A stretch of DNA of 64,000 nucleotides from a bacterium (GTDB lineage Bacteria; Pseudomonadota; Alphaproteobacteria; Rhizobiales; JAKIUO01), in assembly GCA_024228495.1 (NCBI GenBank), contig JAAETJ010000282.1:43531-107530 (forward strand), read 5' to 3'. Numbering within the stretch: the first letter of the stretch is position 1; every line of letters starts with the position of its first letter. Shown here piece by piece: positions 23,112 through 33,577 of this stretch. The notes under the pieces are model-generated. The model was not told where the DNA came from. It made no database searches and saw only the letters and a program-made list of their open reading frames with translations. Made by a program: the position numbers and the translations under genes.

Positions 23112-23753
23112 ATGAAACCTGCGATAAAAAATCTGGAGCTGCGACTGCGCGGCATGATGCCCTCGATTGTGCGAAAGACCTATCGGGTCATGCGTTCCTT
23201 TGGAGAGGTGAATACATCGCGGTCTCTCCTTCCAGAGTTGGTGGAAGACTGTCGTTTTTGCGCATCACGCATCCATATGCTTGATCATTTGCCTCATGGA
23301 GGTATTGTAGCTGAGCTTGGGACACGGAAGGGTGATTTCGCCCGTGAAATTTTTTCTCGAACCGAACCCCGGGAACTGCATCTCATTGATCTGGATTATT
23401 CAAAATTTTCATCTGACGGTCTTGTTGATGATCGTGTGCATCAACATCGGGGGTTTACTCACGAGATAATCGCCTCATTTGAAAATGACACTTTCGACTG
23501 GATCTATATTGATGCCGATCATTCTTATGAAGGTGCACTTCGTGATGCATGTGCTGCGGCGGAAAAAATCAAGCCCGATGGCTATATTGTATTCAATGAT
23601 TTCGCCCACATAGATCCGTATTTGGGGCGGTATGGGGTGCATCGTGCAGTTGTGGATTTTGCACTGGAGCGAGCATGGCCCCTGCGACTATTTGCTTTTC
23701 ACACCAGTGCTTTATATGATGTTGCCCTGCAAAAATCACCTAATCGCAAGTGA
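23112..23753 (+). CDS. Class I SAM-dependent methyltransferase, Methyltransf_24-like
   Basis: 213 residues. A Rossmann methyltransferase core is seen: GGIVAELGTRKGDFAREIF (motif I), HLIDLDYSKF (motif II acidic residue) and DTFDWIYIDADHSYEGALRDA (motif IV region). This family includes methyltransferases often found at the edges of surface polysaccharide loci. The ribosome site before the ATG is weak because the leader is AT-rich. The substrate is unknown. The gene lies just left of the decayed transposase and the polysaccharide locus. Confidence 0.75.
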   Translation: MKPAIKNLELRLRGMMPSIVRKTYRVMRSFGEVNTSRSLLPELVEDCRFCASRIHMLDHLPHGGIVAELGTRKGDFAREIFSRTEPRELHLIDLDYSKFSSDGLVDDRVHQHRGFTHEIIASFENDTFDWIYIDADHSYEGALRDACAAAEKIKPDGYIVFNDFAHIDPYLGRYGVHRAVVDFALERAWPLRLFAFHTSALYDVALQKSPNRK

Positions 23754-23940
23754 TTTTCAAGTTTGGCTTATGGCAGCTTGTATGATAGCAATATTGCCAG
23801 CAATAAATCCTGTCGCAAGATTGAAAAAAAAGCGCCTATATGCTAATTTTGTCCTGTCGATTATCTTAGAAATGGTCTAAATTCCCGTCTTTGTATGTTC
23901 AGACGGAAGTGGCTAAAGGGAAGTCACACAATTTTTCATC

Positions 23941-23970
23941 ATGGGTATCATATTGATGGGTATCATATTG
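23941..23970 (+). repeat. 15-base tandem duplication in the IS200 remnant (first)
   Basis: ATGGGTATCATATTG occurs twice in a row at 23941-23955 and 23956-23970. It adds five residues (the doubled GYHID/GYHI) to the transposase start without shifting the frame. Confidence 0.9.
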
Positions 23971-24215
23971 TCTGGATTAGGAAATATCGTTATCATGTTT
24001 TGCAAGGGAAAATGCACGAACGTATACGTGATATCATCAGGCGGGTCAGTGATGAAATGGGTGTCAATATTGTGAAAGGTATTTTGTCAACCGATCACGT
24101 CCATATGTTCGTTTAGATCCCTCCGCGCCTTGCTGTCAGCCGCTTCGTGCAGAAGGTGAAGGGAAGGTCATCGCATAAAATTTAGAGCGAGTTCCCAGAA
24201 CAGCCAAAGCGCTAC

Positions 24216-24245
24216 TGGGGCCAGCGATTTTGGGGCCAGCGATTT
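24216..24245 (+). repeat. 15-base tandem duplication in the IS200 remnant (second)
   Basis: TGGGGCCAGCGATTT occurs twice in a row at 24216-24230 and 24231-24245. It doubles the conserved WGQRF motif near the transposase C-terminus, again in frame. Confidence 0.9.
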
Positions 24246-24404
24246 TGGGGCAGGGGATATTTCTCGACGACAAGCGAACAATTACCGGTGACGTCGTACT
24301 TTCGTATATTGAGTTACACAAACCCGCCGACGCCAGTCGGTAGTAGTTTAGTTAGTTATTTATTTTGTTATTCAGACGCGTCGTATGTGGATAGGAAAAA
24401 ATGA

Positions 24405-26474
24405 ATGTTATATTTATTTGATAAATTCAAGGATATTACAGGTCTAGGGCGGCTTTCAAGGCGTTTGAAGGCATGGGTTGTTGGGCAGCCGCGCAGTACA
24501 AGGCGCTGGATCGTTATGAGCGTTGATCTGTTGGGCTTGCTGTTCGTAATGGTTAGCCTGATATATATGCGCATTTTTGCGGCGCCAGGTTTTCAAGCGC
24601 CAACAATACGTACAATTTTACTTCTTGTTGCATTGCCCTTTCTTAGCGTTGGTTCATTTCGCTTGTTGGGGTTGTACCGGCTGGTGACCCGTCATGTCGG
24701 TAACAAAGGTTTGTTGCGGATTGCCTATTCCCTGCTGGCGGCGATCATGCTGTGGTCGTTTGTGATTTTTCTGCTCGATTGGCGGGGTTCGCTGTCGATC
24801 CTGCCACGCACCGTTATAATTGCTTATTTTTTCTTGGGCTGGGCGATGATTTTCAGCATCAGGGATCTGGTGCGCTGGTGGCTGCGAGACCGCCCCATTA
24901 TAGAGATTGAACGGATGGAGGAGGATAAAAAGAACGTCCTGATCTATGGAGCCGGAGAAGCCGGACTAATGCTACTCAAGACACTGAACCAAAGTGGGTA
25001 CTATAATGTGCTCGGCTTTTTTGACGATGACAAATCGCTTTGGAGCATGAAGATGGGTGGTTTCAAGGTGCATCGCTTCGACCAATTTGACAAGCTTATC
25101 AAGGAAGACGGGGTTTGTGAGGTTTTCATAACCATACCTTCGTTAAGCCGCTTGCAAAAACGCAAAATCATCAAGAAGCTTGAACCCTATCCCGTCAATG
25201 TCAGTATCCTGCCTGAACTTGCGGATATCGCAACCGGTCGTATCCAGATCAGTGATCTGAGAAATGTCGAAATCAACGACCTTATGGGGCGCGATCCTGT
25301 CCAGCCTATACAGGAGTTGATGCAACGCAATATTTCTGGCAAGTCCGTAATGATAACCGGGGCTGGTGGCTCTATTGGTTCTGAGATTGTACACCAGGTT
25401 TTTGCGTTGAATCCTGCAAGGATCGTGCTGCTTGAGCTTTCAGAATATGCGCTTTATCAGGTTGAAAAGGATCTGGACAAAAAAATTGAGGTGCTTTGTA
25501 AATTTCAGTCCAAGTTTCCCAAGGGTACTTTCGTGCCTGCGATAGTTGGTGTGCTTGGTTCGGTTGGTGATGAAGACCTGGTGCGTAATCTTATCATTTC
25601 CCACAAAATTGAGACTATCTATCATGCTGCTGCTTTCAAGCACATTCCTCTACTTGAAACAAATATATCCGCAGCCTTGAAAAACAACACATTGGCAACG
25701 GCTAAGTTGGCGCGGGTGGCGCAGGAATGCAGCGTTGAGCGTATGGTTCTGATTTCTTCTGACAAGGCTGTGCGTCCAGCAAATGTCAAGGGCGCGAGCA
25801 ATCGTCTTCAGGAAATAGTCCTGCAGGGGATGGCGCAGGAGCCCAACTCGAAAACCGTGTTTACAGTGGTACGCTTTGGCAATGTACTCGATAGTTCAGG
25901 TTCCGTAGTGCCCCGGTTCCGAGAACAAATAGAGGAAGGTGGTCCTGTAACCATAACCCATCCCGAAATTATCCGCTATTTTATGTCAATCACCGAAGCC
26001 GCCGAGCTTGTAATTCAGGCGGGCGCTCTGGCCAAAAGTGGAGAGCTTTATGTGCTCGACATGGGGCAACCTGTTAAAATTGATGACCTTGCCCGACAAA
26101 TGATACGCCTGTCCGGCAAGGAAGTCGCTGACGACGACAATCCTAACGGCGATATAGAACTGAAATATATTGGCTTGCGTTCTGGTGATAAAATGTATGA
26201 GGAACTCTTGATCACAGGTAACCTTGTTGGCACAAAGCATCCCTTCATTCTGCTGCTTAATGAAGCTCCGACTCTATCGCCAGAGGATAGTTTGATCATG
26301 CTGAAGCAGTTTGATATGGCTGTCGTAAATGATGATATAGGAAAAATACAGGCCCTTCTTGTCCAATATGTAGAAGGGTATTCGTCTTATTCCGAAATAA
26401 ATACGCCAAGCGGCAAAATGATAGAGGCAAAAGAGGGTGAAGTTGTCGCCCTTTCCTCTTTCAAGCTTCATTGA
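24405..26474 (+). CDS. Membrane nucleotide-sugar 4,6-dehydratase, CapD/WbpM/PglF type
   Basis: 689 residues. The first 150 or so hold four membrane segments. A first Rossmann domain follows (KKNVLIYGAGEAGLMLLKTL, about 180), then a second catalytic one with MITGAGGSIGSEI near residue 317. This is the layout of large dehydratases that act on UDP-N-acetylglucosamine or similar sugars at the inner membrane. The SDR active-site Lys is in ISSDKAVRPANVKGA, where the usual Tyr of the YxxxK motif is not present, as is common in this subfamily. It opens the polysaccharide locus and probably makes a second amino-deoxysugar besides the soluble PseB product. Confidence 0.9.
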   Translation: MLYLFDKFKDITGLGRLSRRLKAWVVGQPRSTRRWIVMSVDLLGLLFVMVSLIYMRIFAAPGFQAPTIRTILLLVALPFLSVGSFRLLGLYRLVTRHVGNKGLLRIAYSLLAAIMLWSFVIFLLDWRGSLSILPRTVIIAYFFLGWAMIFSIRDLVRWWLRDRPIIEIERMEEDKKNVLIYGAGEAGLMLLKTLNQSGYYNVLGFFDDDKSLWSMKMGGFKVHRFDQFDKLIKEDGVCEVFITIPSLSRLQKRKIIKKLEPYPVNVSILPELADIATGRIQISDLRNVEINDLMGRDPVQPIQELMQRNISGKSVMITGAGGSIGSEIVHQVFALNPARIVLLELSEYALYQVEKDLDKKIEVLCKFQSKFPKGTFVPAIVGVLGSVGDEDLVRNLIISHKIETIYHAAAFKHIPLLETNISAALKNNTLATAKLARVAQECSVERMVLISSDKAVRPANVKGASNRLQEIVLQGMAQEPNSKTVFTVVRFGNVLDSSGSVVPRFREQIEEGGPVTITHPEIIRYFMSITEAAELVIQAGALAKSGELYVLDMGQPVKIDDLARQMIRLSGKEVADDDNPNGDIELKYIGLRSGDKMYEELLITGNLVGTKHPFILLLNEAPTLSPEDSLIMLKQFDMAVVNDDIGKIQALLVQYVEGYSSYSEINTPSGKMIEAKEGEVVALSSFKLH

Positions 26475-26656
26475 AGAACCGGTGTCATTTACTCATGGTG
26501 TTCAATTAATGAGGCAGCCGCATTTCATCAATCTCCTCCAGGAATATGGGACCAGCTCATATTGCCAGTTTAGTTTGGGGTAAAATCCTTTTGGCTGGTC
26601 CTTTACGTATAGGTATCCTATGTAGATCCCTATAGAAAATCTAATTCCATTTGTGA

Positions 26657-27730
<1,074 letters not shown>

Positions 27731-27772
27731 GTCACGGGAGTTTCGTCTGGATATTCACTCATGAGGGAATGA

Positions 27773-28936
27773 TTGATGATTTCTTATGGACGGCAAGATA
27801 TTACAGCTGCTGACAAAGAAGCTGTGATTGAAGTTCTCAATTCGGATTTTTTGACTCAGGGCCCAGCTATTCCCGCCTTTGAAAAAGCGGTTGCCGAGCA
27901 GGTAAAAGTTGGTCATGGTGTGGCATTTTGCAATGCGACGGCGGCTCTTCATGGGGCCTATAATGCCCTTGGTATTGGGCCAAAAAGCCTGGTGTGGACA
28001 AGTCCACTGACGTTTGTGGCCACAGCCAATGCAGCTCGCATGCTGGGTGCTGATGTTGATTTTATCGACACGGATCCTCGCACCTACAATCTTTCGATTG
28101 AGGCGCTTGAGAAAAAGCTTGAGCAGGCTGGCAAGAAGGGACGTTTGCCCGATCTGGTTGTGCCGGTCCACCTCACCGGTCAGTCCTGTGATATGGAGGC
28201 GATCAAGCGGCTTGGCGAAAAATTTGGTTTTCGCATCGTCGAAGATGCATCCCATGCCATTGGTGGCGGTTATAAAGATCATCCTGTCGGCTCTTGCCGC
28301 CATTCCGACATCACAATATTCAGTTTTCACCCGGTGAAGATCATTACCACGGGTGAGGGTGGCATGGCTATGACCAATGATGGCGAACTGGCATTCTCGA
28401 TGCAGCTTTTTCGCTCCCATGGCATCACCCGTGATATTGAGCGTATGGAGGGCGAGCCGGATGGCGGCTGGTACTATGAAATGTTAAGCCTTGGGTTTAA
28501 CTACCGTATGACCGACATTCAGGCGGCTCTTGGTGCCAGTCAATTGACCCGTCTGGATGGTTATGTCAAAAAACGCCATGAAATTGCAGCCTATTATGAT
28601 AAAAAGCTGGCGGATCAGCCAATAATCCTTCCGCATCGTGAAAGCTGGCAATATTCAGGCTTTCATCTCTATGTTATCGGTTGGCCCGATGGTACTGGTG
28701 GGCGAAACCGCAAGCAGGCCTTTACGGATTTGCGGGAGGCAGGTATCGGTGTCAATGTTCATTATATGCCGGTACATTTGCAGCCCTATTACGCAAAGTT
28801 GGGATTTGCTGCGGGTGATTTTCCTAGCGCGGAAGATTATTACGCCAAGGCGATCACTTTGCCTTTGTACCCGAACCTGTCGGATGAAGAACTGGGAAAA
28901 GTCGTATCGACAGTCAAGCGGCTGGCGGCCTGTTGA
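27773..28936 (+). CDS. pseC: PLP aminotransferase PseC
   Basis: 387 residues, DegT/DnrJ/EryC1-type aminotransferase that converts the PseB 4-keto product to the 4-amino sugar. The start MMISYGRQDITAADKEAV...LTQGP is typical. The internal aldimine lysine is in TIFSFHPVKIITTGEGGM, with EDASHAIGG upstream binding the cofactor. Two ATG codons are adjacent at the start. It is followed by a 361-base gap before pseI. Confidence 0.95.
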   Translation: MMISYGRQDITAADKEAVIEVLNSDFLTQGPAIPAFEKAVAEQVKVGHGVAFCNATAALHGAYNALGIGPKSLVWTSPLTFVATANAARMLGADVDFIDTDPRTYNLSIEALEKKLEQAGKKGRLPDLVVPVHLTGQSCDMEAIKRLGEKFGFRIVEDASHAIGGGYKDHPVGSCRHSDITIFSFHPVKIITTGEGGMAMTNDGELAFSMQLFRSHGITRDIERMEGEPDGGWYYEMLSLGFNYRMTDIQAALGASQLTRLDGYVKKRHEIAAYYDKKLADQPIILPHRESWQYSGFHLYVIGWPDGTGGRNRKQAFTDLREAGIGVNVHYMPVHLQPYYAKLGFAAGDFPSAEDYYAKAITLPLYPNLSDEELGKVVSTVKRLAAC

Positions 28937-29297
28937 CAATATTGGATATGATCAAGTGTTTTGGTGACGGGTTATCGCGAATGCTTGGCATGTCCTCATC
29001 ACGCGGATGTTGTTCCTTTGTGAAGGGAGGTGTTAGTTTGGTATGAACTGGCTATCTGAGACAGCCCCGAGATTTATATCAATGGTTCAGATCTGAATGA
29101 CCTGGCTGTTCAAACCCATATAAGCCCTGAAAATGGGTAATTGCTATCCGAAAAGCGCAAAGTAAGAGTAACCCAGCGGCATACGCTTGGCATTATTCAG
29201 GAAATAGGACATGGTTTTATCGCATACAAGGTCTTTTGAAAGATTGTTAGGAGCTGATATGTTGAGAAAACGGAATATATAATTGAGAGGCAATTTG
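28937..29297. other. Non-coding gap between pseC and pseI
   Basis: About 360 bases with no gene that I can support. It is AT-rich and contains scattered stops in all frames. Only a 23-codon frame (ending at 29282) precedes pseI; it lacks any recognisable protein. No clear hairpin or promoter was identified. Confidence 0.5.
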
Positions 29298-30347
29298 GTG
29301 GAAGAAATAGTTGTAGCAGGGCGTAAAATCGGCGCAGATCATGAGCCGTTTGTCATTGCCGAAATGTCGGGCAACCATAACGGTTCATTGGAGCGCGCCA
29401 TTGCCATTGTTAAGGCGGCGGCGCAGACCGGGGTCGATTGTCTGAAATTTCAGACTTATACCGCTGACACTATGACCCTCGACCTGCATTCGGATGATTT
29501 TGTTATCCGCGATGAAAACAGCTTGTGGAATGGGCGCCAGCTTCATGAACTTTATAAGGAGGCGCATACGCCCTGGGAATGGCATAAAGAGCTTTTTGAT
29601 GTGGCGCGCAAACATGGCGTGATCGCTTTTTCCACGCCATTTGATGAGACAGCGGTCGATTTTCTGGAGACGCTGGATGTGCCGATGTACAAGATTGCCT
29701 CGTTTGAGTTGAGCCATATTCCTCTCATCGAGAAAGTCGCGGCCACCGGCAAGCCAATGATCATGTCAACAGGAATGGCCAGCCGGGAAGATATTCGTCT
29801 GGCGGTCAGTGCAGCGCGTAAAGCTGGCGCAAAAGAAATTGCTATATTGAAATGCACCAGCGCCTATCCGGCCAATGCATCCGACGCCAATCTGGCGACG
29901 ATACCCGACATGCAAGAAAAATTTGGTGTGCAGGTGGGGCTGTCTGATCATACGCTGGGAACGGGTGTCTCGGTTGCCAGTGTCGTTTATGGGGCAACGA
30001 TTGTTGAAAAGCATTTCACTCTCGATCGTAACGAAGGGGGGGTGGATGCCGACTTTTCACTTGAGCCTTGGGAGATGAAGCTTTTGAAAGATGAGACCAG
30101 CCGGGCCTGGCAGGGCCGCGGTGGTGTGAAATATGGCGGCACTACAAACGAACAGAAATCCAAGCAGTTCCGGCAATCCGTATATCCAAGTAGTGATATT
30201 GTTGCAGGCGAGGAGTTCAGCCGCTATAATCTGAAAATTTGCCGCCCCGGTTTCAGTTTGGCACCACGTTTTTTGCATGACCTTCTGGGCAAACCGGCCA
30301 AACGCTCGCTGAAAATTGGTGAACGGCTTACTGATCAGGATATATAA
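29298..30347 (+). CDS. pseI: Pseudaminic acid synthase PseI
   Basis: About 349 residues, NeuB-family enzyme that condenses phosphoenolpyruvate with the 6-deoxy-2,4-diacetamido altrose to form pseudaminic acid. The NeuB domain shows FVIAEMSGNHNGSLERA, CLKFQTYTADTMTL and GLSDHTLG. The C-terminal SAF antifreeze-like domain includes KQFRQSVY and DIVAGEEFSRYNLKICRPG. GTG at 29298 is chosen because GAGAGG lies seven bases upstream; a TTG five codons earlier would place that site inside the gene. Confidence 0.95.
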   Translation: MEEIVVAGRKIGADHEPFVIAEMSGNHNGSLERAIAIVKAAAQTGVDCLKFQTYTADTMTLDLHSDDFVIRDENSLWNGRQLHELYKEAHTPWEWHKELFDVARKHGVIAFSTPFDETAVDFLETLDVPMYKIASFELSHIPLIEKVAATGKPMIMSTGMASREDIRLAVSAARKAGAKEIAILKCTSAYPANASDANLATIPDMQEKFGVQVGLSDHTLGTGVSVASVVYGATIVEKHFTLDRNEGGVDADFSLEPWEMKLLKDETSRAWQGRGGVKYGGTTNEQKSKQFRQSVYPSSDIVAGEEFSRYNLKICRPGFSLAPRFLHDLLGKPAKRSLKIGERLTDQDI

Positions 30348-30353
30348 ACGGAT

Positions 30354-31205
30354 ATGAGTCAGGCCAATCACACCAGACATGCTTCATCCAGTTCTGTAGG
30401 TGGAATAGCAGTTTTACCCTCAGTTTATAAAACGGCTGCAGTTGATTTGATCGAAGGGGCCAGAAGCTGGCGCATCTGGACGGTTATGGCCTGGCATGGT
30501 CTGCGCCAGCGTTATCGGCGTTCCTGGCTCGGCCTTGCCTGGATTACCTTGTCATTTGCTCTTCTTATAGGCGTGAAAATGTTTATTTTTGGGGCTCTTT
30601 CGACGAAGGATATATCATTTTTTGCCCCTTATCTGGCAACCGGCTATTTGGTTTTTCGGCTGGTTTCGAATTTCATCATACAAGGTGCATTCGTGTTCAT
30701 CGCCGCGCAAAGTTGGATAAAGGCAGAACCGCTGCCTTTATCGGTGCATCTTTATAAGCTGCTGGCCAGCACGTTCATTCAGTTTGCCTATATGGCCATC
30801 CCGGCACTGATAGTCTGCATATATACAAATCATTTTCATGCGATGGTTTTACTTTATCTACCGCTCATTCTCCTTGTTTATGCAATAAATGGGGTTTGGG
30901 TCAGCGCTATCATGGGGGTTTTGTGCGCTCGTCATAGGGATATTCGATATTTTGTTGCGAACATCATGATGGTGCTGTATTTCATGACCCCTATTCTTTG
31001 GGTGCCACCTGCTACGGGTATGCGGGCTGTTGTTGCAAATATGAATCCGTTAACACATTATGTCGAAGTTTTGCGAACACCGCTTATCAGTGGAACCATT
31101 CCCTGGAATAGTATGGCCGTCGTTGGTGTTTGCACTCTTTTCGGGCTTGTTACATCCTTCCTGGTTTTTGCACGCACCCGCAAAAATGTTATTTTCTGGC
31201 TGTAG
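30354..31205 (+). CDS. Polysaccharide ABC exporter, membrane subunit (KpsM/Wzm-like)
   Basis: 283 residues with six hydrophobic segments, ABC-2 type. The stretch WHGLRQRYRRSWLGLAWITLS before the first membrane helix is typical of KpsM/Wzm permeases. It should pair with the ATPase just downstream to export a lipid-linked polysaccharide across the inner membrane. It lies six bases after pseI and nine before the ATPase start, so the three genes are probably one transcript. Confidence 0.9.
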   Translation: MSQANHTRHASSSSVGGIAVLPSVYKTAAVDLIEGARSWRIWTVMAWHGLRQRYRRSWLGLAWITLSFALLIGVKMFIFGALSTKDISFFAPYLATGYLVFRLVSNFIIQGAFVFIAAQSWIKAEPLPLSVHLYKLLASTFIQFAYMAIPALIVCIYTNHFHAMVLLYLPLILLVYAINGVWVSAIMGVLCARHRDIRYFVANIMMVLYFMTPILWVPPATGMRAVVANMNPLTHYVEVLRTPLISGTIPWNSMAVVGVCTLFGLVTSFLVFARTRKNVIFWL

Positions 31206-31214
31206 GATTTGCTC

Positions 31215-32387
31215 ATGGCGTCAATTATTGCGGAAAACATATCACTTGTGTTTCCTCTCGTGGGCTCGGATTCGCGCTTTGGCAGTCGGCTTGGCAAAAA
31301 AAACAAGCGCGAAGGTACGCCGGTTGGTGGTCAGATTATAACTGATCATGGACGTAGTTCAGGCATAGTTGCTTTAGATCATCTCAATATCTCCCTTAAA
31401 GATGGTGATCGGTTAGGAATTTTTGGTCACAATGGGGCCGGAAAATCAACCTTGTTACGGGTGCTGGGGGGCATATACCCTCCCACATCGGGTACGATAA
31501 AAATAGATGGCAAGGTCACCGGCATGTTCAGCCTTGGTCTTGGCATCAATAAGGATGTGACGGGATACGAAAATATTTTGCTTAAAGGGCTGATCTACGG
31601 CCTTAGAAAAAGGGAAATTCAGGAACTGATTCCCGAGATTGCCGAATATTCAGAGCTTGGCGATTTTCTCGATATGCCGGTTAAAATATATTCTTCGGGC
31701 ATGATCCTGCGTTTGATGTTTTCAATTGCCAGCGTCATGAAGCCGGAGATCCTGCTTCTTGATGAGTGGATTTCGTCCAGTGACAAAAAGTTCAAGCGCA
31801 AGATGGACGAGCGACTTGAAAGCATGCTTGAAGTAACCCCCATCGTGGTTATCGCCAGCCATAACGAAGATCGCCTGTATCACTGGTCGAACCGGGTCAT
31901 CACCCTTGAAAGAGGGCGGGTTGTGCCAGAGAGCAAATCAAAATATCAACCCCCACCTCCGCCCAGATTCAGGCCTGACAAAGATTTATTGAACAGATAT
32001 ACAAAATTGACAAATTTTGCCAAGGTTGAGGAAGCTTTGGCATTGCTGCCGCAGATATGGCCGGAAGATGCCGACCTGATTTTACATCAGACCAGAAAAG
32101 CAGCACTTTTAATGCAACTTGGCAGAAATGATGAAGCAGTAACCGCAATCAAAAAAGCACTGGAGCTTGCGCCCGAGGATGCAAGGCTGATCAACCAGCT
32201 TGGGGTCGTGTATTTTAGGCTAAAAGAATATGATACTGCTGTCACGTTTCTTGAAAAGGCATTGAGAACCAGCGAAGGAATGGTTGGCAAGGTAGAGCTG
32301 TTTGAGATTGCCTGCGAGAAAGCGGGACAGACAGAGAAAGTGGATAAAATATGGGAGCTCCTGGATGAAGTCCCAGTAATTGATTAG
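31215..32387 (+). CDS. Polysaccharide ABC exporter ATPase with TPR-like tail (KpsT/Wzt-like)
   Basis: 390 residues from the ATG at 31215; an in-frame TTG lies two codons upstream. The nucleotide-binding domain (1-230) has Walker A GHNGAGKST, signature YSSGMILRL and Walker B PEILLLDEW. After about residue 260 there is a helical TPR-like extension (EEALALLPQIWPEDADL, then DEAVTAIKKALELAPEDARL and YDTAVTFLEKAL). KpsT proteins normally lack this tail, and Wzt tails are beta-sandwich carbohydrate-binding domains, so it is atypical. It could bind partner proteins of the export complex. Confidence 0.88.
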   Translation: MASIIAENISLVFPLVGSDSRFGSRLGKKNKREGTPVGGQIITDHGRSSGIVALDHLNISLKDGDRLGIFGHNGAGKSTLLRVLGGIYPPTSGTIKIDGKVTGMFSLGLGINKDVTGYENILLKGLIYGLRKREIQELIPEIAEYSELGDFLDMPVKIYSSGMILRLMFSIASVMKPEILLLDEWISSSDKKFKRKMDERLESMLEVTPIVVIASHNEDRLYHWSNRVITLERGRVVPESKSKYQPPPPPRFRPDKDLLNRYTKLTNFAKVEEALALLPQIWPEDADLILHQTRKAALLMQLGRNDEAVTAIKKALELAPEDARLINQLGVVYFRLKEYDTAVTFLEKALRTSEGMVGKVELFEIACEKAGQTEKVDKIWELLDEVPVID

Positions 32388-32422
32388 AAAAATACAGAAA
32401 TTATTATGCAGCTTGGCGTTAT

Positions 32423-32451
32423 ATCATGCCCGAAACTGTTTTGGGCATGAT
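32423..32451. terminator. Bidirectional terminator-like hairpin
   Basis: ATCATGCCC (32423-32431) and GGGCATGAT (32443-32451) form a perfect nine-base-pair stem. Inside it, AAAC and GTTT extend the pairing. It lies between the convergent ABC ATPase gene (ends 32387) and the methyltransferase gene (ends 32491), where a shared terminator is expected. Confidence 0.65.
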
Positions 32452-32490
32452 GTTAGTTTGCAAAAGAATGATGTCTATTGCTGGTTTGCA

Positions 32491-33519
32491 CTAATTGCGA
32501 GTGTAATTTACAAGCGTCGTTGGATTTACCGGATTTGTATTGAAGCGGTTGGTAAAGTCAAAATATTCGTGCAAGGATTTAATCTTCTTTTCTTTTTTCA
32601 GATTGGCCATAATTGAAAAGAAATTACGATTATACCCCAATCGCCAAGAGTTGATCGCAGCATTAATGACGACAGCATTGGCATCATCCATCATGTTCAG
32701 TCTCTGGCTAATTAGCGCCCGAAAAAAAGAATCGTCGCCTTTTAGTCGGCGACCGGAAAGAATGGCATCACGCTGCCAACCAACCGGCTCGAAATGCACT
32801 ACTTCGACATGTGATTTGCGGTTCAATATCTGTTCAAAAATATCCGGTGAAATATCTTCCACCTGTTCAATAGAATGATTGGAGAAAAACAGTGTCGGCT
32901 GGTCATCTGGAATCATCGAAATGTCGGGTTCAAGGTAGTTGAAATAATGAGATTCGACCTCTAGTCCATCAACAATAGCTGCTATGGTTTCGTAGACCTT
33001 TCGACCCGACTCCGTAAATTCGAGCGCAAAAAAACGGTGATCTCTACCTTTCATTCCAAGCATCTGATATAGTTCGAAAATATTCCATCCAGGGCCGCTT
33101 CCCAACTCCACCACATAAGGAAATTTGTTTATTTTTTCGATCAAAAAAGATATCTGATCGATATTGTTACCGATGTTAAATCGTGAATTGGATACTTCAA
33201 TCCGCGACACGGGTGCATCTGTTCCATTAAACAAGGTCACGTCTTCTAGAAAATGTTTTGAGATGTAACCCGAAACGCGATTTCTTTGCTTGATAAGATG
33301 CGGATGTTTACGCATCTGTGCCAGAATTGTAGAAAAGTGCTCGCCATTTTCTATATTTTTGACGAGCCCCGGCAGTCTTTTTCCCCAGTGATCCTCATAC
33401 ACCCCGCGGGTATGATCTGATTTCACCGTGCCTTTTTCTAATCTGACATTGGAACGAATATCTTTCGATATTAGGTCAACTTTCTGAAGGAAACTTTTCC
33501 TATCTGAATCGACTGACAT
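32491..33519 (-). CDS. Putative SAM-dependent methyltransferase, sugar-modifying
   Basis: 342 residues. The centre has a class I methyltransferase motif I, YVVELGSGPGWNIFELY (near residue 140), then FFALEFTESGRKVYETI and LFFSNHSIEQVEDISPDIF. This last resembles the motif IV region of methyltransferases in which a loop carries SNHSIEQ. The first 100 residues are polar and unassigned. It is transcribed with the 1301-residue gene upstream (58-base gap), inside the polysaccharide locus, so a role in methylating a sugar or chain end is plausible but not shown. Confidence 0.65.
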   Translation of the reverse strand: MSVDSDRKSFLQKVDLISKDIRSNVRLEKGTVKSDHTRGVYEDHWGKRLPGLVKNIENGEHFSTILAQMRKHPHLIKQRNRVSGYISKHFLEDVTLFNGTDAPVSRIEVSNSRFNIGNNIDQISFLIEKINKFPYVVELGSGPGWNIFELYQMLGMKGRDHRFFALEFTESGRKVYETIAAIVDGLEVESHYFNYLEPDISMIPDDQPTLFFSNHSIEQVEDISPDIFEQILNRKSHVEVVHFEPVGWQRDAILSGRRLKGDDSFFRALISQRLNMMDDANAVVINAAINSWRLGYNRNFFSIMANLKKEKKIKSLHEYFDFTNRFNTNPVNPTTLVNYTRN

Positions 33520-33577
33520 GATCTTTCACTCTCCTGAATTGGCTGGTATGAGTGCTATCTTTTATCACGCTAATTGT

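Larger units (their letters stand above)
23895..24343 (+). pseudogene. Decayed IS200/IS605-type transposase (TnpA)
   Basis: Remnant of the small Y1 transposase that moves IS200/IS605 elements as single strands. The HxH motif survives in LSTDHVHMFV and the N-terminus has YHIVWIRKYRYHVLQGK. The frame is interrupted by TAG at 24114-24116 (a one-base change from TCG would restore the usual Ser-Ile-Pro-Pro) and by TAG near 24183. A frameshift in the last 100 bases moves the ending ELHKPADAS into another frame, closing at TAG 24341-24343. Two separate perfect 15-base tandem duplications also lie inside it. It is clearly inactive. Confidence 0.85.
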
